64,000 nucleotides of DNA, taken from the NCBI RefSeq assembly GCF_013602415.1, contig NZ_WPAG02000002.1, forward strand, positions 1,488,001-1,552,000, read 5' to 3'. This document shows positions 47,719 through 58,498 of the stretch, piece by piece. Every line of letters starts with the position of its first letter. Position 1 is the first letter of the stretch. Origin of the DNA: Rhodococcus sp. B50. Its GTDB lineage: Bacteria; Actinomycetota; Actinomycetes; Mycobacteriales; Mycobacteriaceae. The notes under the pieces were generated by a model, which worked only from the letters and a program-made list of their open reading frames with translations, was not told where the DNA came from and made no database searches. Position numbers and translations under genes: made by a program.

Positions 47719-50031
47719 TCAGGCGGCCGAGGTCACCCGATACACGTCGTAGACGCCTTCGACATTGCGGACGACGTTCAGCACGTGCCCGAGATGTTTC
47801 GGGTCGCCCATCTCGAAAGTGAAGCGGCTCACCGCAACCCGGTCGCCCGTGGTCGTCACCGAGGCCGACAGGATGTTGACCTTCTCGTCGGCGAGTGCCT
47901 TCGTCACGTCCGACAGCAGGCGGTGCCGGTCGAGAGCCTCGATCTGGATCGCGACGAGGAACACCGACGACGGCGAGGGCGCCCACTGCACCTCGATGAT
48001 CCGCTCCGACTGTTCCCGCAGCGACCCGGCATTCGTGCAGTCGGTTCGGTGCACGCTCACCGCACCGGTGCGGGTCACGAAGCCCATGATCTCGTCGCCG
48101 GGGACGGGCGTGCAGCACTTCGCGAGCTTCGAGACCGTGCCCGGCGCGCCCGGCACGAGGACACCGGAGTCGCCGCTGTTCCGCGAGCGGGTCGGGATGG
48201 TCGACGGTGTGGACCGCTCGGCCAGTTCCTCCTCGACGCCACCGACGCCGCCGAGCAGCGCGACCAGCCGTTGCACGACGTGGTGCGCCGAGACGTGGTG
48301 CTCACCGACCGCGGTGTACAGCGCCGAGACGTCGGTATAGCGCAATTCCTTGGCGACCGCGACCATCAGGTCGGCGTTCATCAGGCGCTGCAGCGGCAGA
48401 CCGACGCGGCGCACTTCCTTCGCGATGGCGTCCTTGCCGGATTCGAGGGCTTCCTCGCGGCGTTCCTTGGCGAACCACTGCCGGATCTTCGCCTTGGCGC
48501 GGGGGGACACGACGAACGACTGCCAGTCGCGGCTCGGGCCGGCGTTGGGGTCCTTGGAGGTGAACACCTCCACGACCTCACCGTTCTCGAGCTTGCGTTC
48601 GAGTGCCACGAGCCGCCCGTTGACCCGCGCGCCGATGCAGCGGTGCCCGACCTCGGTGTGCACGGCGTACGCGAAGTCCACGGGGGTCGAACCCGACGGC
48701 AGAGTGATCACATCGCCCTTGGGCGTGAAGACGAAGATCTCCTTGACTGCCAGGTCGTAGCGGAGCGATTCGAGGAATTCGCCCGGGTCCGCGGCTTCCC
48801 GCTGCCAGTCGAGGAGTTGACGCATCCAGGCCATGTCGTCGAGTTCGGCGACATCGCCGGAGTGGCGTCCCTTCGTCTCCTTGTAACGCCAGTGCGCGGC
48901 GATCCCGAATTCGGCGGTGCGGTGCATCTCGTGCGTGCGGATCTGGACCTCGAGCGGCTTGCCCTCGGGGCCGATGACGGTGGTGTGCAGCGACTGGTAG
49001 ACGCCGTAACGGGGCTGCGCGATGTAGTCCTTGAAACGCCCCGCCATGGGCTGCCACAACGAATGCACGACCCCGACGGCCGCGTAGCAGTCGCGGATCT
49101 CGTTGCACAGGATACGCACGCCCACCAGGTCGTGGATATCGTCGAAATCGCGGCCCTTGACGATCATCTTCTGGTAGATCGACCAGTAGTGCTTGGGTCT
49201 GCCCTCGACGACCGCGTCGATCCGGGACGCCGAGAGCGTCCGACCGATCTCGGCGCGGACGGTGGCCAGGTAGGTGTCGCGCGACGGCGCGCGGGTTGCG
49301 ACGAGGCGGACGATCTCCTCGTACTTCTTCGGGTGGAGGATCGCGAACGCCAGATCCTCGAGTTCCCACTTGACCGTCGCCATGCCGAGGCGATGCGCGA
49401 GCGGGGCGATCACTTCGAGGGTTTCGCGCGCCTTGCGGGCCTGCTTCTCGGGAGGCAGGAAGCGCATGGTCCGCATGTTGTGCAGGCGATCGGCGACCTT
49501 GATGACGAGCACGCGGGGATCGCGCGCCATCGCGATGATCATCTTGCGGATGGTCTCGCCCTCGGCGGCCGAGCCGAGCACGACCTTGTCCAGTTTGGTG
49601 ACGCCGTCGACGAGATGCGCGACCTCCTCGCCGAACTCGGCGGTGAGCTGCTCGAGCGTGTAACCGGTGTCCTCGACGGTGTCGTGGAGCAGCGCCGCGA
49701 CGAGGGTCGTGGTGTCCATACCGAGTTCGGCCAGGATCGTCGCGACCGCCAGGGGGTGGGTGATGTAGGGATCGCCGGACTTGCGCTTCTGGGTGGCGTG
49801 CCGCTCCTCGGCGACGTCGTATGCCCGCTGAAGCTGCGAGAGGTCGGCTTTCGGGTACAGCTCCCGATGAATGGTGACCAGCGGCTCGAGGACCGGCTTG
49901 AGGCTGGTGCCGCGCTGGCCGGTGATGCGCCGGGCCAGGCGGGCACGCACCCGTCTCGACGCGGAGGTCGACGCCGCGGTGGGCGTCGGATTCTGACCGG
50001 AATTCTGAGACCGATCGAGATTCTGGGTCAT
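47719..50031 (-). CDS. relA: Bifunctional (p)ppGpp synthetase/hydrolase (RelA/SpoT homologue)
   Basis: A 770-residue protein of the full RSH layout. The HD hydrolase domain has [15 protein letters not shown] and [17 protein letters not shown]. The synthetase domain has [13 protein letters not shown] and [17 protein letters not shown] with the EVQIRT motif. TGS ([20 protein letters not shown]), a zinc-finger-like/helical region and a C-terminal ACT domain ([20 protein letters not shown]) follow. It controls the stringent response and is likely the only long RSH of the organism. The ATG is 104 bp from apt. Confidence 0.97.
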   Translation of the reverse strand: MTQNLDRSQNSGQNPTPTAASTSASRRVRARLARRITGQRGTSLKPVLEPLVTIHRELYPKADLSQLQRAYDVAEERHATQKRKSGDPYITHPLAVATILAELGMDTTTLVAALLHDTVEDTGYTLEQLTAEFGEEVAHLVDGVTKLDKVVLGSAAEGETIRKMIIAMARDPRVLVIKVADRLHNMRTMRFLPPEKQARKARETLEVIAPLAHRLGMATVKWELEDLAFAILHPKKYEEIVRLVATRAPSRDTYLATVRAEIGRTLSASRIDAVVEGRPKHYWSIYQKMIVKGRDFDDIHDLVGVRILCNEIRDCYAAVGVVHSLWQPMAGRFKDYIAQPRYGVYQSLHTTVIGPEGKPLEVQIRTHEMHRTAEFGIAAHWRYKETKGRHSGDVAELDDMAWMRQLLDWQREAADPGEFLESLRYDLAVKEIFVFTPKGDVITLPSGSTPVDFAYAVHTEVGHRCIGARVNGRLVALERKLENGEVVEVFTSKDPNAGPSRDWQSFVVSPRAKAKIRQWFAKERREEALESGKDAIAKEVRRVGLPLQRLMNADLMVAVAKELRYTDVSALYTAVGEHHVSAHHVVQRLVALLGGVGGVEEELAERSTPSTIPTRSRNSGDSGVLVPGAPGTVSKLAKCCTPVPGDEIMGFVTRTGAVSVHRTDCTNAGSLREQSERIIEVQWAPSPSSVFLVAIQIEALDRHRLLSDVTKALADEKVNILSASVTTTGDRVAVSRFTFEMGDPKHLGHVLNVVRNVEGVYDVYRVTSAA

Positions 50032-50135
50032 CCCTCCACCTCCCGTCGCGGCTGCGAACCCGGTTCGTCACCGATGCGCATGTCCGGACCGTACAGGCCC
50101 GGCGGGTTCACCGGCACCTGTGGCAACTCTAACTC

Positions 50136-50693
50136 TCAGATCCGCACGAGCGACGTCAGCGGGTACTTCTGCAGTCGTGCCCGGCCACCGAGAGCTTCGA
50201 TCTCGGTGACGACGGCGATACCGACGACCTCCGCGCCGACACGTTCGAGCAGTTCGACGGTCGCGGACAGGGTTCCGCCGGTCGCGAGCACGTCATCCAC
50301 CACGAGAACCTTCCGGCCTCGCAGAGCGAGCCAGTCGCCCGGGATCTCGATTGCTGCCGTGCCGTATTCGAGACGGTATTCGCAGGTCTGCACGGGCGGC
50401 GGGAGCTTGCCGGCCTTCCGGACGGCGAGAACACCCACACCGAGGGTCCGGGCGATGCCACCCCCGAGGAGGAAGCCACGCGCATCGATCCCCGCGACCA
50501 ATTCGGCGTCGGGTGCCACGGACGACAGGGCCGCGATGATCGCCGAGAAGGACGGGCCGTCGGCGAAGACCGGCGTCAGGTCGGCGAACCGGACACCCGC
50601 GGCCGGGAAATCCTCGACCCATCGGGTGTGTTCGACGACGGCTACGGCAGCTTCCTCGACGAGCTGCGGTTCGCCGATCCGTTGAGCGTTCAT
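50136..50693 (-). CDS. apt: Adenine phosphoribosyltransferase
   Basis: A 185-residue purine-salvage enzyme making AMP from adenine and PRPP. The PRPP loop is VLVVDDVLATGGTLSATVEL. Other family segments are TRWVEDFPAAGVRFADLTPV, GIDARGFLLGGGIA and RKAGKLPPPV. The ATG overlaps the stop of the binding-protein gene (ATGA). The apt/relA pairing beneath secD-secF is conserved in actinobacteria. Confidence 0.95.
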   Translation of the reverse strand: MNAQRIGEPQLVEEAAVAVVEHTRWVEDFPAAGVRFADLTPVFADGPSFSAIIAALSSVAPDAELVAGIDARGFLLGGGIARTLGVGVLAVRKAGKLPPPVQTCEYRLEYGTAAIEIPGDWLALRGRKVLVVDDVLATGGTLSATVELLERVGAEVVGIAVVTEIEALGGRARLQKYPLTSLVRI

Positions 50694-52441
50694 CCTCTGA
50701 GTATCCACCGATCCATGTTCCAGCCCGCACCCGCGGTCGTCGGGTTCGGTAACCCGGCGTGCATTCCCGCCGCGAACCCGATCGTGCGGGGCTGCGCGAA
50801 CAGCGGCAGGGTGGGGACATCGCTCCACAGGATGCGCTCGGCCTCGGTCGCGAGCCCGGCGACCGCAGCGTTGTCGCGGGCGACGAGCAGCCCGTCGAGG
50901 AGTTCGTCGACGCGCCCGATCGAGTAACCGCCCACGTTGCTGCCGGCGTCGGAGTGCAGCGCATCGCGCGCGTCCTCCATGTCGGCGGTGCCACCGGCAC
51001 CCGCTGCGGTGGCGGTACCCACGAGGATCGCGTCCACCTCCCCGGCCGTCAGCTGTGACGGGGCGAAGGTGTCGGAGCCGGCGTCGACGATGTCGATGCC
51101 CGCCTCACGGCAGGACTCACCGATCAGCTCGAGGGTGCGTGCGCGACGGTCGTCCGGCCCGAGATATCCGATACGGACCTGCATCCGGTCCTGACCGGAT
51201 GCCTCGCGCTCCGAACGGGCAGCATCGATATCCACCTCGGCGTAGCGTTCGGCCGTCTGCGCGGTCTGCGGGTACAACGGCGAATCGGGCGCCAGGAGCC
51301 GCGAGGTGATCGGACCGGTGACGCCGTTCGACTCGTCGGCGGCGCCGAGTTCGTCGAACAACTGCGTTCGCGGCACGCACAGCGCGACGGCGCGACGAGC
51401 CGCCGGGTTCTGGAACACCCCGCTCGTGGCGAACACCAGCTGTTCGAGATTGCGAGAGACGACCGTGGAGACCTCGGCACCGTCGCCGAGAGTGCTGTAG
51501 CCGACGGATCCCTCGGCCACGTCGGCGACGTGGATGCGACCGTCCTCCGCCGCCGCGGACGCGTCGGTGCCGCGCGGCCACACGACGATGCGATCGGTGC
51601 CCGGGGCATTCCCCCACCACCGTTCGTTCGCGACGAGCGTCAGGCCCTCCTCGGCCGTGTACGACTCGATTCGGTACGGGCCTGCGGACGGGAAGAGGGC
51701 CGGGTCGATCTCACCCGGAGTGAGAGACCAGCCGGTGTTCCAGAACTCCGCGATGCGCCGAACGGCGTCGGTGTTGTTCGTCGTGATCGCCCCGACCAGA
51801 TCGGCCACGCCCGACCTGCCTGCCGCCACGTGGGCCGGCATCAGCTCTGTGGCGGCGAACAGCGACCGCCAGTTCGTGTCCTCGCGGCCCGGCCGGAAGA
51901 CGACGGTGGCCTCCTTCGAACCGGACTGGCAGTCGACCCGGTCGATGTCGGCGTAGCCCCCGCGATGGGCGGCGTCGAAGAGCGGGACCTGCTCCCCCGC
52001 CTCGTCCGGGGCGGTGAACCGGCCGCTCGACGCCGCCCAGGCGAGGACGAGATCGTCGCAGGACATGGGCACGCCGTCGGAGTAGACCGCGTCCGGGGAC
52101 AAGCGGTACTGGACGGTGAGCCCCTCACCCGGCACGACCGACGCCGTCCCGATGTCGGTGTCCGCGACCATCCGGCCGGAGGGGCCGACGTAGCCGAAGC
52201 CGGGCAGCACCCGGGCGAAGGCCTGGCGAGCGCCGGAGGCGGCACCGTCGACGGTGTTGGCGTTGTAGGTCGTCACCGTGTTGTCGATCGCGTACCCGAT
52301 CGAGTGCAGCGGTTCCTCCTCCGTGCCGCACGCCACGGTGGAGAGCGCGAGCGTCGAGGCCACCGCAGCACACGCGAGCAGCGTGCCGCGGCGCCTCGGC
52401 GGCCGGCTCGTCGTCGGATCGTTCCGCTCGGTCACCGCCAT
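50690..52441 (-). CDS. Family 5 extracellular solute-binding lipoprotein
   Basis: A 583-residue protein with an N-terminal signal (LLACAAVASTLALSTVAC, lipobox STVAC). The SBP_bac_5 (oligopeptide/nickel type) domain follows, with YRLSPDAVYSDGVPMSCDDL and SAGPYRIESYTAEEGLTLVANERWWG-type segments. No permease or ATPase genes are nearby. It lies 1 bp after secF and overlaps apt, as the M. tuberculosis lipoprotein Rv2585c does. It may be an orphan binding protein or have a Sec-linked role. Confidence 0.88.
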   Translation of the reverse strand: MAVTERNDPTTSRPPRRRGTLLACAAVASTLALSTVACGTEEEPLHSIGYAIDNTVTTYNANTVDGAASGARQAFARVLPGFGYVGPSGRMVADTDIGTASVVPGEGLTVQYRLSPDAVYSDGVPMSCDDLVLAWAASSGRFTAPDEAGEQVPLFDAAHRGGYADIDRVDCQSGSKEATVVFRPGREDTNWRSLFAATELMPAHVAAGRSGVADLVGAITTNNTDAVRRIAEFWNTGWSLTPGEIDPALFPSAGPYRIESYTAEEGLTLVANERWWGNAPGTDRIVVWPRGTDASAAAEDGRIHVADVAEGSVGYSTLGDGAEVSTVVSRNLEQLVFATSGVFQNPAARRAVALCVPRTQLFDELGAADESNGVTGPITSRLLAPDSPLYPQTAQTAERYAEVDIDAARSEREASGQDRMQVRIGYLGPDDRRARTLELIGESCREAGIDIVDAGSDTFAPSQLTAGEVDAILVGTATAAGAGGTADMEDARDALHSDAGSNVGGYSIGRVDELLDGLLVARDNAAVAGLATEAERILWSDVPTLPLFAQPRTIGFAAGMHAGLPNPTTAGAGWNMDRWILRG

Positions 52442-52442
52442 G

Positions 52443-53645
52443 TCAGGACCTTCTCTTGGCGCGCTTTCCGGTAGGGCGCGCTCCGGGGGCCGGTCCGCGA
52501 CGGATCGTCGCCCGGTCGGGCACCGAACCGGAGACCGGGACCGACGGAACGACCTCGGAGTTGCGCGTGCCGGCCGCCTGCGACCCGGCCGTCGTCCGGG
52601 CATTCGCTGCGCGGGCGGCGGCCTCCTCCCGCTTGGCGAGCACCTTGCGGGTGTGCTTCGCGACCGGACCACGCCATTCCTCGAGGGTAACCAGCAACGG
52701 GGTCGCGAAGAAGATCGAGGAGAAGGTACCGACGACGATGCCGACCAGCTGGACGAGCGCGAGGTCCTTGAGCGTGCCCACACCGAGGAGCCACACCGCG
52801 ACCACCATGAGTGCGAGCACCGGCAGCACCGAGATGATGGTGGTGTTGATCGAGCGCATGAGCGTCTGGTTGACGGCCAGGTTGGCCTGCTCCGCGTAGG
52901 TGCGGCGGTGCAGGTGCAGGATGCCCCGGGTGTTCTCCTCGACCTTGTCGAAGACGACGACCGTGTCGTACAGCGAGAAACCGAGGATCGTGAGCAGACC
53001 GATGACGGTCGCCGGGGTGACCTCGAAGCCGACGAGCGCGTACACGCCCGCCGTCACGATGATGTCGAAGAACAGCGCCGCGATCGCCGCCATCGCCATG
53101 TTCCGCTGGTATCGGATCGTGATGTAGATGCTCACGATGACGAGGAAGACCACCAGCGCGATGAGCGCCTTGCTGGTGATCTGGCTTCCCCACGTCTCAC
53201 TGACATCGGCGACGCTGATCGAGTTGCGGGACGGCTCTCCGTCCGGACCGGCCGGCTGGAACTCCTCGAACAATGCGGTCTGCAGTTCGGCGACCTGCTG
53301 CCCGTCGAGGGTCTCCGACCGAATCTGCACCGTCGCGCCGTCGCCGGCGCCGACGGTCTGCACCGCTTCCGGTTCGAAGCCGATGGTGTCGCTGAAGACG
53401 GTTTCGACCTCGTCGACGGAGACGCCCGCCACGACCGGCATCTGGACACGGGTGCCGCCCTCGAAGTCGATGCCCCAGCTGAATCCGCGCAGCAGCATGC
53501 TGAGCAGGGCGATCAGCACGATCACCGCGGTGACGATGTACCACCGCTTGCGCCGGCCGACGATCTCGAAGGCACCCGTTCCGGTGTACAGACGAGACAG
53601 CAGGCTGTGCTGCGGTACCGCCGTCGTCGTGGTCGTGTCGGTCAT
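52443..53645 (-). CDS. secF: Protein-export membrane protein SecF
   Basis: A 400-residue RND-type subunit with six membrane helices. Key segments are WGIDFEGGTRVQMPVV, FSLYDTVVVFDKVEENTRG and INTTIISVLPVLALMVVAVW. The C-terminal about 75 residues are a basic, Ala/Arg-rich tail ending PTGKRAKRRS. SecDF pulls translocating proteins through SecYEG using the proton gradient. The ATG (MTDTTTTTAVPQ) is 2 bp after the secD stop, with GGAGGCG upstream. Confidence 0.96.
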   Translation of the reverse strand: MTDTTTTTAVPQHSLLSRLYTGTGAFEIVGRRKRWYIVTAVIVLIALLSMLLRGFSWGIDFEGGTRVQMPVVAGVSVDEVETVFSDTIGFEPEAVQTVGAGDGATVQIRSETLDGQQVAELQTALFEEFQPAGPDGEPSRNSISVADVSETWGSQITSKALIALVVFLVIVSIYITIRYQRNMAMAAIAALFFDIIVTAGVYALVGFEVTPATVIGLLTILGFSLYDTVVVFDKVEENTRGILHLHRRTYAEQANLAVNQTLMRSINTTIISVLPVLALMVVAVWLLGVGTLKDLALVQLVGIVVGTFSSIFFATPLLVTLEEWRGPVAKHTRKVLAKREEAAARAANARTTAGSQAAGTRNSEVVPSVPVSGSVPDRATIRRGPAPGARPTGKRAKRRS

Positions 53646-53647
53646 CG

Positions 53648-55402
53648 TCACGCCTCCTTCGCAGCGGTCGCGGCAACGAGACGACGCTCGTCGGCCACCT
53701 GCTGGATTGCGCCCAGACCGTTCACGCTCGGCTTGGACCAGAACTTCGACTTCGAGGCCAGGAACACCAGCGGCCACGTCACGAGGAACACCACGACGAC
53801 GTCGAGGATCGTGGTCAGGCCGAGGGTGAACGCGAAGCCGCGGACCTGACCGACGGCCAGGACGTAGAGCACGGCGGCTGCGATGAAGCTGACCGCGTTA
53901 CCGGAGAGAATCGTGCGGCGGGCCCGTGCCCAGCCGCGCGGCACCGCGGAACGGAAACTCCGCCCTTCGCGGATCTCGTCCTTGATCCGTTCGAAGAACA
54001 CGACGAACGAGTCGGCGGTCATGCCGATACCGATGATCAGACCGGCGACGCCGGCGAGGTCGAGCGTGAACCCGATGTATCTGCCGAGCAGCACCATGAC
54101 CGCGTAGACCGCCATTCCCGAGAGAACGAGCGACAGCGCGGTGAGCAGTCCGAGCATCCGGTAGTACGCGAGGCAGAACAGGAGCACCAGCGCCAGACCC
54201 ACCGCACCGGCGATCAGCCCGGCCTCGAGCGAAGCCAGACCCAGAGTGGCGGAGACGGTCTCGGCTTCGGATGCCACGAACGACAGCGGCAACGACCCGT
54301 ACTTGAGGGTGTTCGCCAGCTCTGCGGCCTGCGTGTTCGTGAACTGGCCGGTGATCGAGGTGGCGCTGCCGGCGGGGGTGGCGCCCTGGATCACGGGCGC
54401 GCTGACGACCTTCGAGTCGAGCACGAACGCGGCCTGCTGACCGATGTTCGCGGCGGTGAACTGCGCCCACGTATTGCTGCCCTCGCTGTCGAAGGTCAGG
54501 CTGACCTCGTAGCGCGACTGCTGCTGATTGAAACCGCTCGTCGCGTCCTCGATCTGCTGGCCGTCGATGATGCTCGGGCCGAGCAGGTAGATCGCGGTGC
54601 CGTCGGTCGAGCACGCGACGAGCGGAAGCGCCGGGTCGTCGTTGCCGGCGAGCGGGTCGGCCGCGGAGCAGTCGAGGGCGAGAGCCGCCGCCTGCTGGAC
54701 GGCGGGGTCCTCGCTCTGGCGGGTGGCCTTGGCTGCGGCGATGTCGGCGGCCGCCTGTTCCTGCGGAGTCAGCGAGCCGTCGTTCGGCTGGGTGGGAGCG
54801 GGCGTCTCGGGTGCCTCGGCCGGAGTCTCGGGCGGTTCCGGGGCATCGGTCGGCGCGGTGGGATCCTGCGCCGGGAACGGGCGTCCCTGCGGTTCGGGGG
54901 CTTCGGCCGGCGGGGCCTGGTCGGCGGGAGCCGGTTCGGCCGGAGCGGGTTCGGCGGGCAGCCCGCCATCGGGGGCACCGGCACCGGGCTGCTCGGTGAG
55001 ACCCTCTGCGGTCATGTTCGCGTCGATCGGTCCCCCGATCACCGGCCTGATGTACAGACGGGCGGTCTGGCCCAGTGTCCTGGCCTGCGCGCTGTCCTCA
55101 CCCGGAACGGTGATCACGAGGTTGTCGCCTTCGACGATCACTTCCGAACCCGACACACCGAGACCGTTGACGCGGGTCTCGATGATCTGCTGGGCCTGGC
55201 TGAGGCTCTCCGGACTCGGGCTGCTCCCGTCGGGGGTTCGCGCGGTGAGGGTGACGCGGGTGCCACCCTGCAGGTCGATGCCCAGCTTCGGGGTGGGCGA
55301 CTTGTCCCCGGTGAAGAAGACCAGTGCATACAACGCGGCGAGAATCACCCCGAACAGGGCGAGAGCGCGCACGGGATGCACCGATCCGTTGGAAGGTGCC
55401 AC
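53648..55402 (-). CDS. secD: Protein-export membrane protein SecD
   Basis: A 584-residue protein. The first helix ([20 protein letters not shown]) is followed by the P1 domain with [18 protein letters not shown] Pro/Ala/Glu-rich insertion occupies about 138-207 of the periplasmic part. The C-terminal helices carry [24 protein letters not shown]. The insertion resembles those of other actinobacterial SecD proteins and may reach into the cell wall. The start is GTG; yajC is upstream and secF downstream. Confidence 0.95.
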   Translation of the reverse strand: MAPSNGSVHPVRALALFGVILAALYALVFFTGDKSPTPKLGIDLQGGTRVTLTARTPDGSSPSPESLSQAQQIIETRVNGLGVSGSEVIVEGDNLVITVPGEDSAQARTLGQTARLYIRPVIGGPIDANMTAEGLTEQPGAGAPDGGLPAEPAPAEPAPADQAPPAEAPEPQGRPFPAQDPTAPTDAPEPPETPAEAPETPAPTQPNDGSLTPQEQAAADIAAAKATRQSEDPAVQQAAALALDCSAADPLAGNDDPALPLVACSTDGTAIYLLGPSIIDGQQIEDATSGFNQQQSRYEVSLTFDSEGSNTWAQFTAANIGQQAAFVLDSKVVSAPVIQGATPAGSATSITGQFTNTQAAELANTLKYGSLPLSFVASEAETVSATLGLASLEAGLIAGAVGLALVLLFCLAYYRMLGLLTALSLVLSGMAVYAVMVLLGRYIGFTLDLAGVAGLIIGIGMTADSFVVFFERIKDEIREGRSFRSAVPRGWARARRTILSGNAVSFIAAAVLYVLAVGQVRGFAFTLGLTTILDVVVVFLVTWPLVFLASKSKFWSKPSVNGLGAIQQVADERRLVAATAAKEA

Positions 55403-55512
55403 GGTCTGTCAGTCTCCTCGATACGAGTGAGTGGTGGTCGGATGCAGTCGCGCGGCGCTCGGCCTCGACACCGGGAGATCCGGTGCCGACACCGTGGGGC
55501 GCGGCGCTGCCG

Positions 55513-55842
55513 TCAGTACTCGGTGGGACGTCCCTCCGGCGGGTTCGCATCGTCGTCCTTGCGGAGCAGGTCCGGATCCTGCGGGGTCGTGGTCTCGACG
55601 CGTTCCCGGATGACCAGGCGCGACCAGGTCGTCACGACCCCCGGCGCGATCTCGAGATCGACAGTGTCGTCGGCGAGCGCCGCCACCGTGGCGTGCAGGC
55701 CCGCAGTGGTCATGACGCGGTCGCCGATGCGCAGGGAGTCCTGCAACGCCGACACCTTCTGCATCTCCTTCTTCTGACGCCGCACGCCCAGGAAGGTCGG
55801 GACGAGCAGTGCCAGGATCAGGAGAGGGAAGAGCAGTTCCAT
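55513..55842 (-). CDS. yajC: Preprotein translocase subunit YajC
   Basis: A 109-residue protein with one N-terminal membrane helix (MELLFPLLILALLVPTFLGV) and a soluble domain containing LRIGDRVMTTAGLHATVAAL and DLEIAPGVVTTWSRLVIRER. It is the small partner of SecDF. The ATG at 55840-55842 is preferred to a further upstream start because the helix begins there. It is 110 bp before secD on the minus strand. Confidence 0.93.
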   Translation of the reverse strand: MELLFPLLILALLVPTFLGVRRQKKEMQKVSALQDSLRIGDRVMTTAGLHATVAALADDTVDLEIAPGVVTTWSRLVIRERVETTTPQDPDLLRKDDDANPPEGRPTEY

Positions 55843-55989
55843 CGTTGAAGTCAGTCCTCGGTCGTTGTCGGTGGGTGGTGACGCAGGCGACACCAGCGTG
55901 TCGTGGTGGCGCGGGTGGCACCACGACGTCGGGATCGGCCTCCACGGACCGACGCAGTAGACCAGTGTGCCATTCCCCGGCCGAGCGTC

Positions 55990-57159
55990 CTACCGCCGTA
56001 CGTCCGGATCGTCCGGGTCGGACGGATCGGCGCCGCCTTCGAGGGCGGTGCCGGAGCCGTCCTCGAACAGGTCGAGCTGGGGTTCGCGTGCGCGCACCTC
56101 GATGCCACCGGTGGCCGCCTCCGGCGGCGGGGTGAGCCCGAGTTGCAGCCAGGCGGCCTGCGTGGCCACACGTCCACGCGGGGTGCGGGCCACCATTCCG
56201 GCACGGACCAGGAACGGTTCACACACCTCCTCGACCGTGGCGGGCTCCTCCCCCACGGCCACGGCAAGTGTGGACACCCCGACCGGGCCGCCGCCGAAAC
56301 TGCGTACGAGAGCGCCGAGCACCGCGCGGTCGAGACGGTCGAGGCCGATCGGATCGACGTCGTACACCTCGAGCGCGGCCTGAGCGACGGCACGGGTCAC
56401 GACACCGTCGGCCCGCACCTCGGCGTAGTCGCGGACGCGCCGCAGCAACCGGTTCGCGATACGTGGGGTGCCCCGCGAGCGTCCGGCGATCTCCGCGGCG
56501 GCGTCGTCGCGCAGATCGATCCCGAGGATCGACGCGGACCGGTGCAGGATCCGCTGCAGTTCGGGAGGCTCGTAGAAGTCCATGTGCGCGGTGAAACCGA
56601 ATCGGTCGCGCAGGGGGCCGGTGAGGGCACCGGAACGGGTGGTCGCGCCGACGAGGGTGAACGGAGCGACCTCGAGCGGGATGGACGTCGCACCCGGCCC
56701 CTTGCCCACCACGACATCGACGCGGAAGTCCTCCATCGCGAGATACAGCATCTCCTCGGCCGGACGGGCGATGCGGTGGATCTCGTCGATGAACAGCACG
56801 TCGCCCTCGGCGAGATTCGACAGCATAGCGGCGAGATCGCCGGCGCGTTCGAGTGCGGGACCGGAGGTGAGTCGTAGCGACGTGCCGAGTTCGGCGGCGA
56901 TGATCATCGCCATCGACGTCTTGCCGAGACCGGGCGGGCCCGACAGGAGGATGTGATCGGGGGTGCCGCCGCGGAGCTTCGCACCGCGCAGGACGAGCTG
57001 TAGCTGCTCGCGGACCCGCGGTTGCCCGATGAAGTCGTCGAGGCTGGTCGGTCGCAGACTCGTCTCGATGTCGTTGTCGGAGGGCAGATGCTCGGCCGTC
57101 ACCGGCGACCGTTCGCGGTCGGCCGCAGCCGCGTCGAACTCGCGGTACTCGTCGGTCAC
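55990..57159 (-). CDS. ruvB: Holliday junction branch-migration ATPase RuvB, with C-terminal clamp-motif extension
   Basis: A 389-residue AAA+ protein. Walker A is [18 protein letters not shown], Walker [19 protein letters not shown], sensor 1 [21 protein letters not shown]. The winged-helix DNA-binding domain follows ([39 protein letters not shown]). The last about 40 residues form an acidic tail absent from standard-length RuvB. It contains QLDLF at 361-365, matching the consensus for sliding-clamp binding (QLxLF). The GTG overlaps the ruvA stop. Confidence 0.96.
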   Translation of the reverse strand: MTDEYREFDAAAADRERSPVTAEHLPSDNDIETSLRPTSLDDFIGQPRVREQLQLVLRGAKLRGGTPDHILLSGPPGLGKTSMAMIIAAELGTSLRLTSGPALERAGDLAAMLSNLAEGDVLFIDEIHRIARPAEEMLYLAMEDFRVDVVVGKGPGATSIPLEVAPFTLVGATTRSGALTGPLRDRFGFTAHMDFYEPPELQRILHRSASILGIDLRDDAAAEIAGRSRGTPRIANRLLRRVRDYAEVRADGVVTRAVAQAALEVYDVDPIGLDRLDRAVLGALVRSFGGGPVGVSTLAVAVGEEPATVEEVCEPFLVRAGMVARTPRGRVATQAAWLQLGLTPPPEAATGGIEVRAREPQLDLFEDGSGTALEGGADPSDPDDPDVRR

Positions 57160-57752
57160 CGCGACCTACCCAGCAGCTTCAGTGCCGACCGGAGTGCCGT
57201 CGAGACGTCGGCGCCCGGATCCTCGGTGAGCACCTTGTCGGCGGCCGGCTCCGCCTGTCGCGGAGTGAAGCCGAGCCCGACCAACGCCTCGACGATCTGG
57301 TCGCGCAGCGGCGAAGCACCGGCCACGACGGACGACGATCCGGCCGCGCCGAATGCCGCGACCTTGTCGCGCAATTCGACGATCATGCGCTCGGCACCGC
57401 GCTTGCCGATCCCCGGTACCCGCGTCAGTGCTGCGGTGTTGCCGTCGGCCAGGGCCGCACGAAGCGCATCGGGTTCGAGGACGGCCAAGGTGGCCATGGC
57501 GAGCCGGGGGCCCACACCGCTGACCGTCTGCAACAGGCCGAACAACTCGCGCGCCTCCGAGTCGACGAAGCCGTACAGCGTCATCGAATCCTCGCGGACG
57601 ATCATCGCGGTGGCGAGTCTGGTCTGCTCGCCGCGCCGGAGCCCGGCGAGGGTCGCAGGTGTGGTGTTGATCCGATAGCCGATCCCACCCGCCTCGATCA
57701 CCACGTGGTCGAGGGCTATGTCGAGTACCTCGCCGTGTACCGAGGCGATCAC
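57156..57752 (-). CDS. ruvA: Holliday junction-binding protein RuvA
   Basis: A 198-residue protein. The N-terminal OB domain ([20 protein letters not shown]) and central HhH motifs ([41 protein letters not shown]) are present. A C-terminal RuvB-binding domain ([18 protein letters not shown]) completes the fold. It starts at GTG overlapping the ruvC stop (GTGA), within ruvC-ruvA-ruvB. Confidence 0.96.
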   Translation of the reverse strand: MIASVHGEVLDIALDHVVIEAGGIGYRINTTPATLAGLRRGEQTRLATAMIVREDSMTLYGFVDSEARELFGLLQTVSGVGPRLAMATLAVLEPDALRAALADGNTAALTRVPGIGKRGAERMIVELRDKVAAFGAAGSSSVVAGASPLRDQIVEALVGLGFTPRQAEPAADKVLTEDPGADVSTALRSALKLLGRSR

Positions 57753-58336
57753 CGGCTACCTGCCTTCCGTGAGGCCGACTGTTCGCGCAGTCGCTCCTCG
57801 TAGCGTTTCTTCTGCTGGGCGGCCGCAGCTTCGGCGGCCGCGAGTCTGGCGATCAGCGGAGCTCGCCAACAGTGTGCGACGGCCAGCGCGAGCGCATCGG
57901 CGGCATCTGCGGGCTTCGGCGCGGAATCGAGCTTGAGGATGCGGGTGATCATCGTGGTCACCTGCTTCTTGTCGGCTGTGCCGCTGCCGGTGACCGCGGC
58001 CTTCACCTCGCTCGGCGTGTGGAACATGACCGGGATCGCGCGACGCGCCGCGGCCAGGGCCACGACGCCACCGGCCTGCGCGGTGCCCATCGCGCTACGC
58101 ACGTTGTGCTGGGAGAACACGCGCTCGATCGCAACGACGTCGGGCTTGTAGCGGTCCATCCACTCCTCGACCGAATCGGACACCTTGAGCAGCCGATGTT
58201 CCAGGTCGAGGTCGGGCGACGTGCGGATGACACCGACGGCGACGGGAATGACGTCGCGTCCGCGTCCGGTGTCGACCATCCCGAGGCCGCAGCGGGTCAG
58301 ACCGGGGTCGACACCCATCACGCGCACCCGACTCAC
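57749..58336 (-). CDS. ruvC: Holliday junction resolvase RuvC
   Basis: A 195-residue RNase H-fold nuclease. Catalytic acidic residues are in [14 protein letters not shown] (Asp), [12 protein letters not shown] (Glu) and [17 protein letters not shown] (Asp pair). It cuts Holliday junctions with RuvAB. The C terminus is a basic helical tail ([16 protein letters not shown]). The start is GTG. yebC lies 162 bp upstream, with a terminator hairpin between. Confidence 0.95.
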   Translation of the reverse strand: MSRVRVMGVDPGLTRCGLGMVDTGRGRDVIPVAVGVIRTSPDLDLEHRLLKVSDSVEEWMDRYKPDVVAIERVFSQHNVRSAMGTAQAGGVVALAAARRAIPVMFHTPSEVKAAVTGSGTADKKQVTTMITRILKLDSAPKPADAADALALAVAHCWRAPLIARLAAAEAAAAQQKKRYEERLREQSASRKAGSR

Positions 58337-58423
58337 CTCTCGACACCCGAATACGGCCGGTTCCGACGCCTCTCGACGAATCCCGACCCGCTCCGCACGA
58401 TTGCGAACGCCTGTTCGAGAGCA

Positions 58424-58473
58424 TAGCGGCCGGGGCCGGGCGCCGGGAGACCGACACGCGACCCCGGCCGCTA
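58424..58473 (-). terminator. Hairpin after yebC
   Basis: A perfect 12-bp GC-rich inverted repeat (58424-58435 with 58462-58473) with a 26-nt loop starts 25 nt past the yebC stop. It probably ends the yebC transcript before ruvC. Confidence 0.6.
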
Positions 58474-58498
58474 CGGACGAGTACGACGCGAGCGTCGT

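Noticed and set aside
47785..50685. 966-codon plus-strand open frame opposite relA
   Set aside because: Antisense to a complete RSH protein; no recognisable motif.
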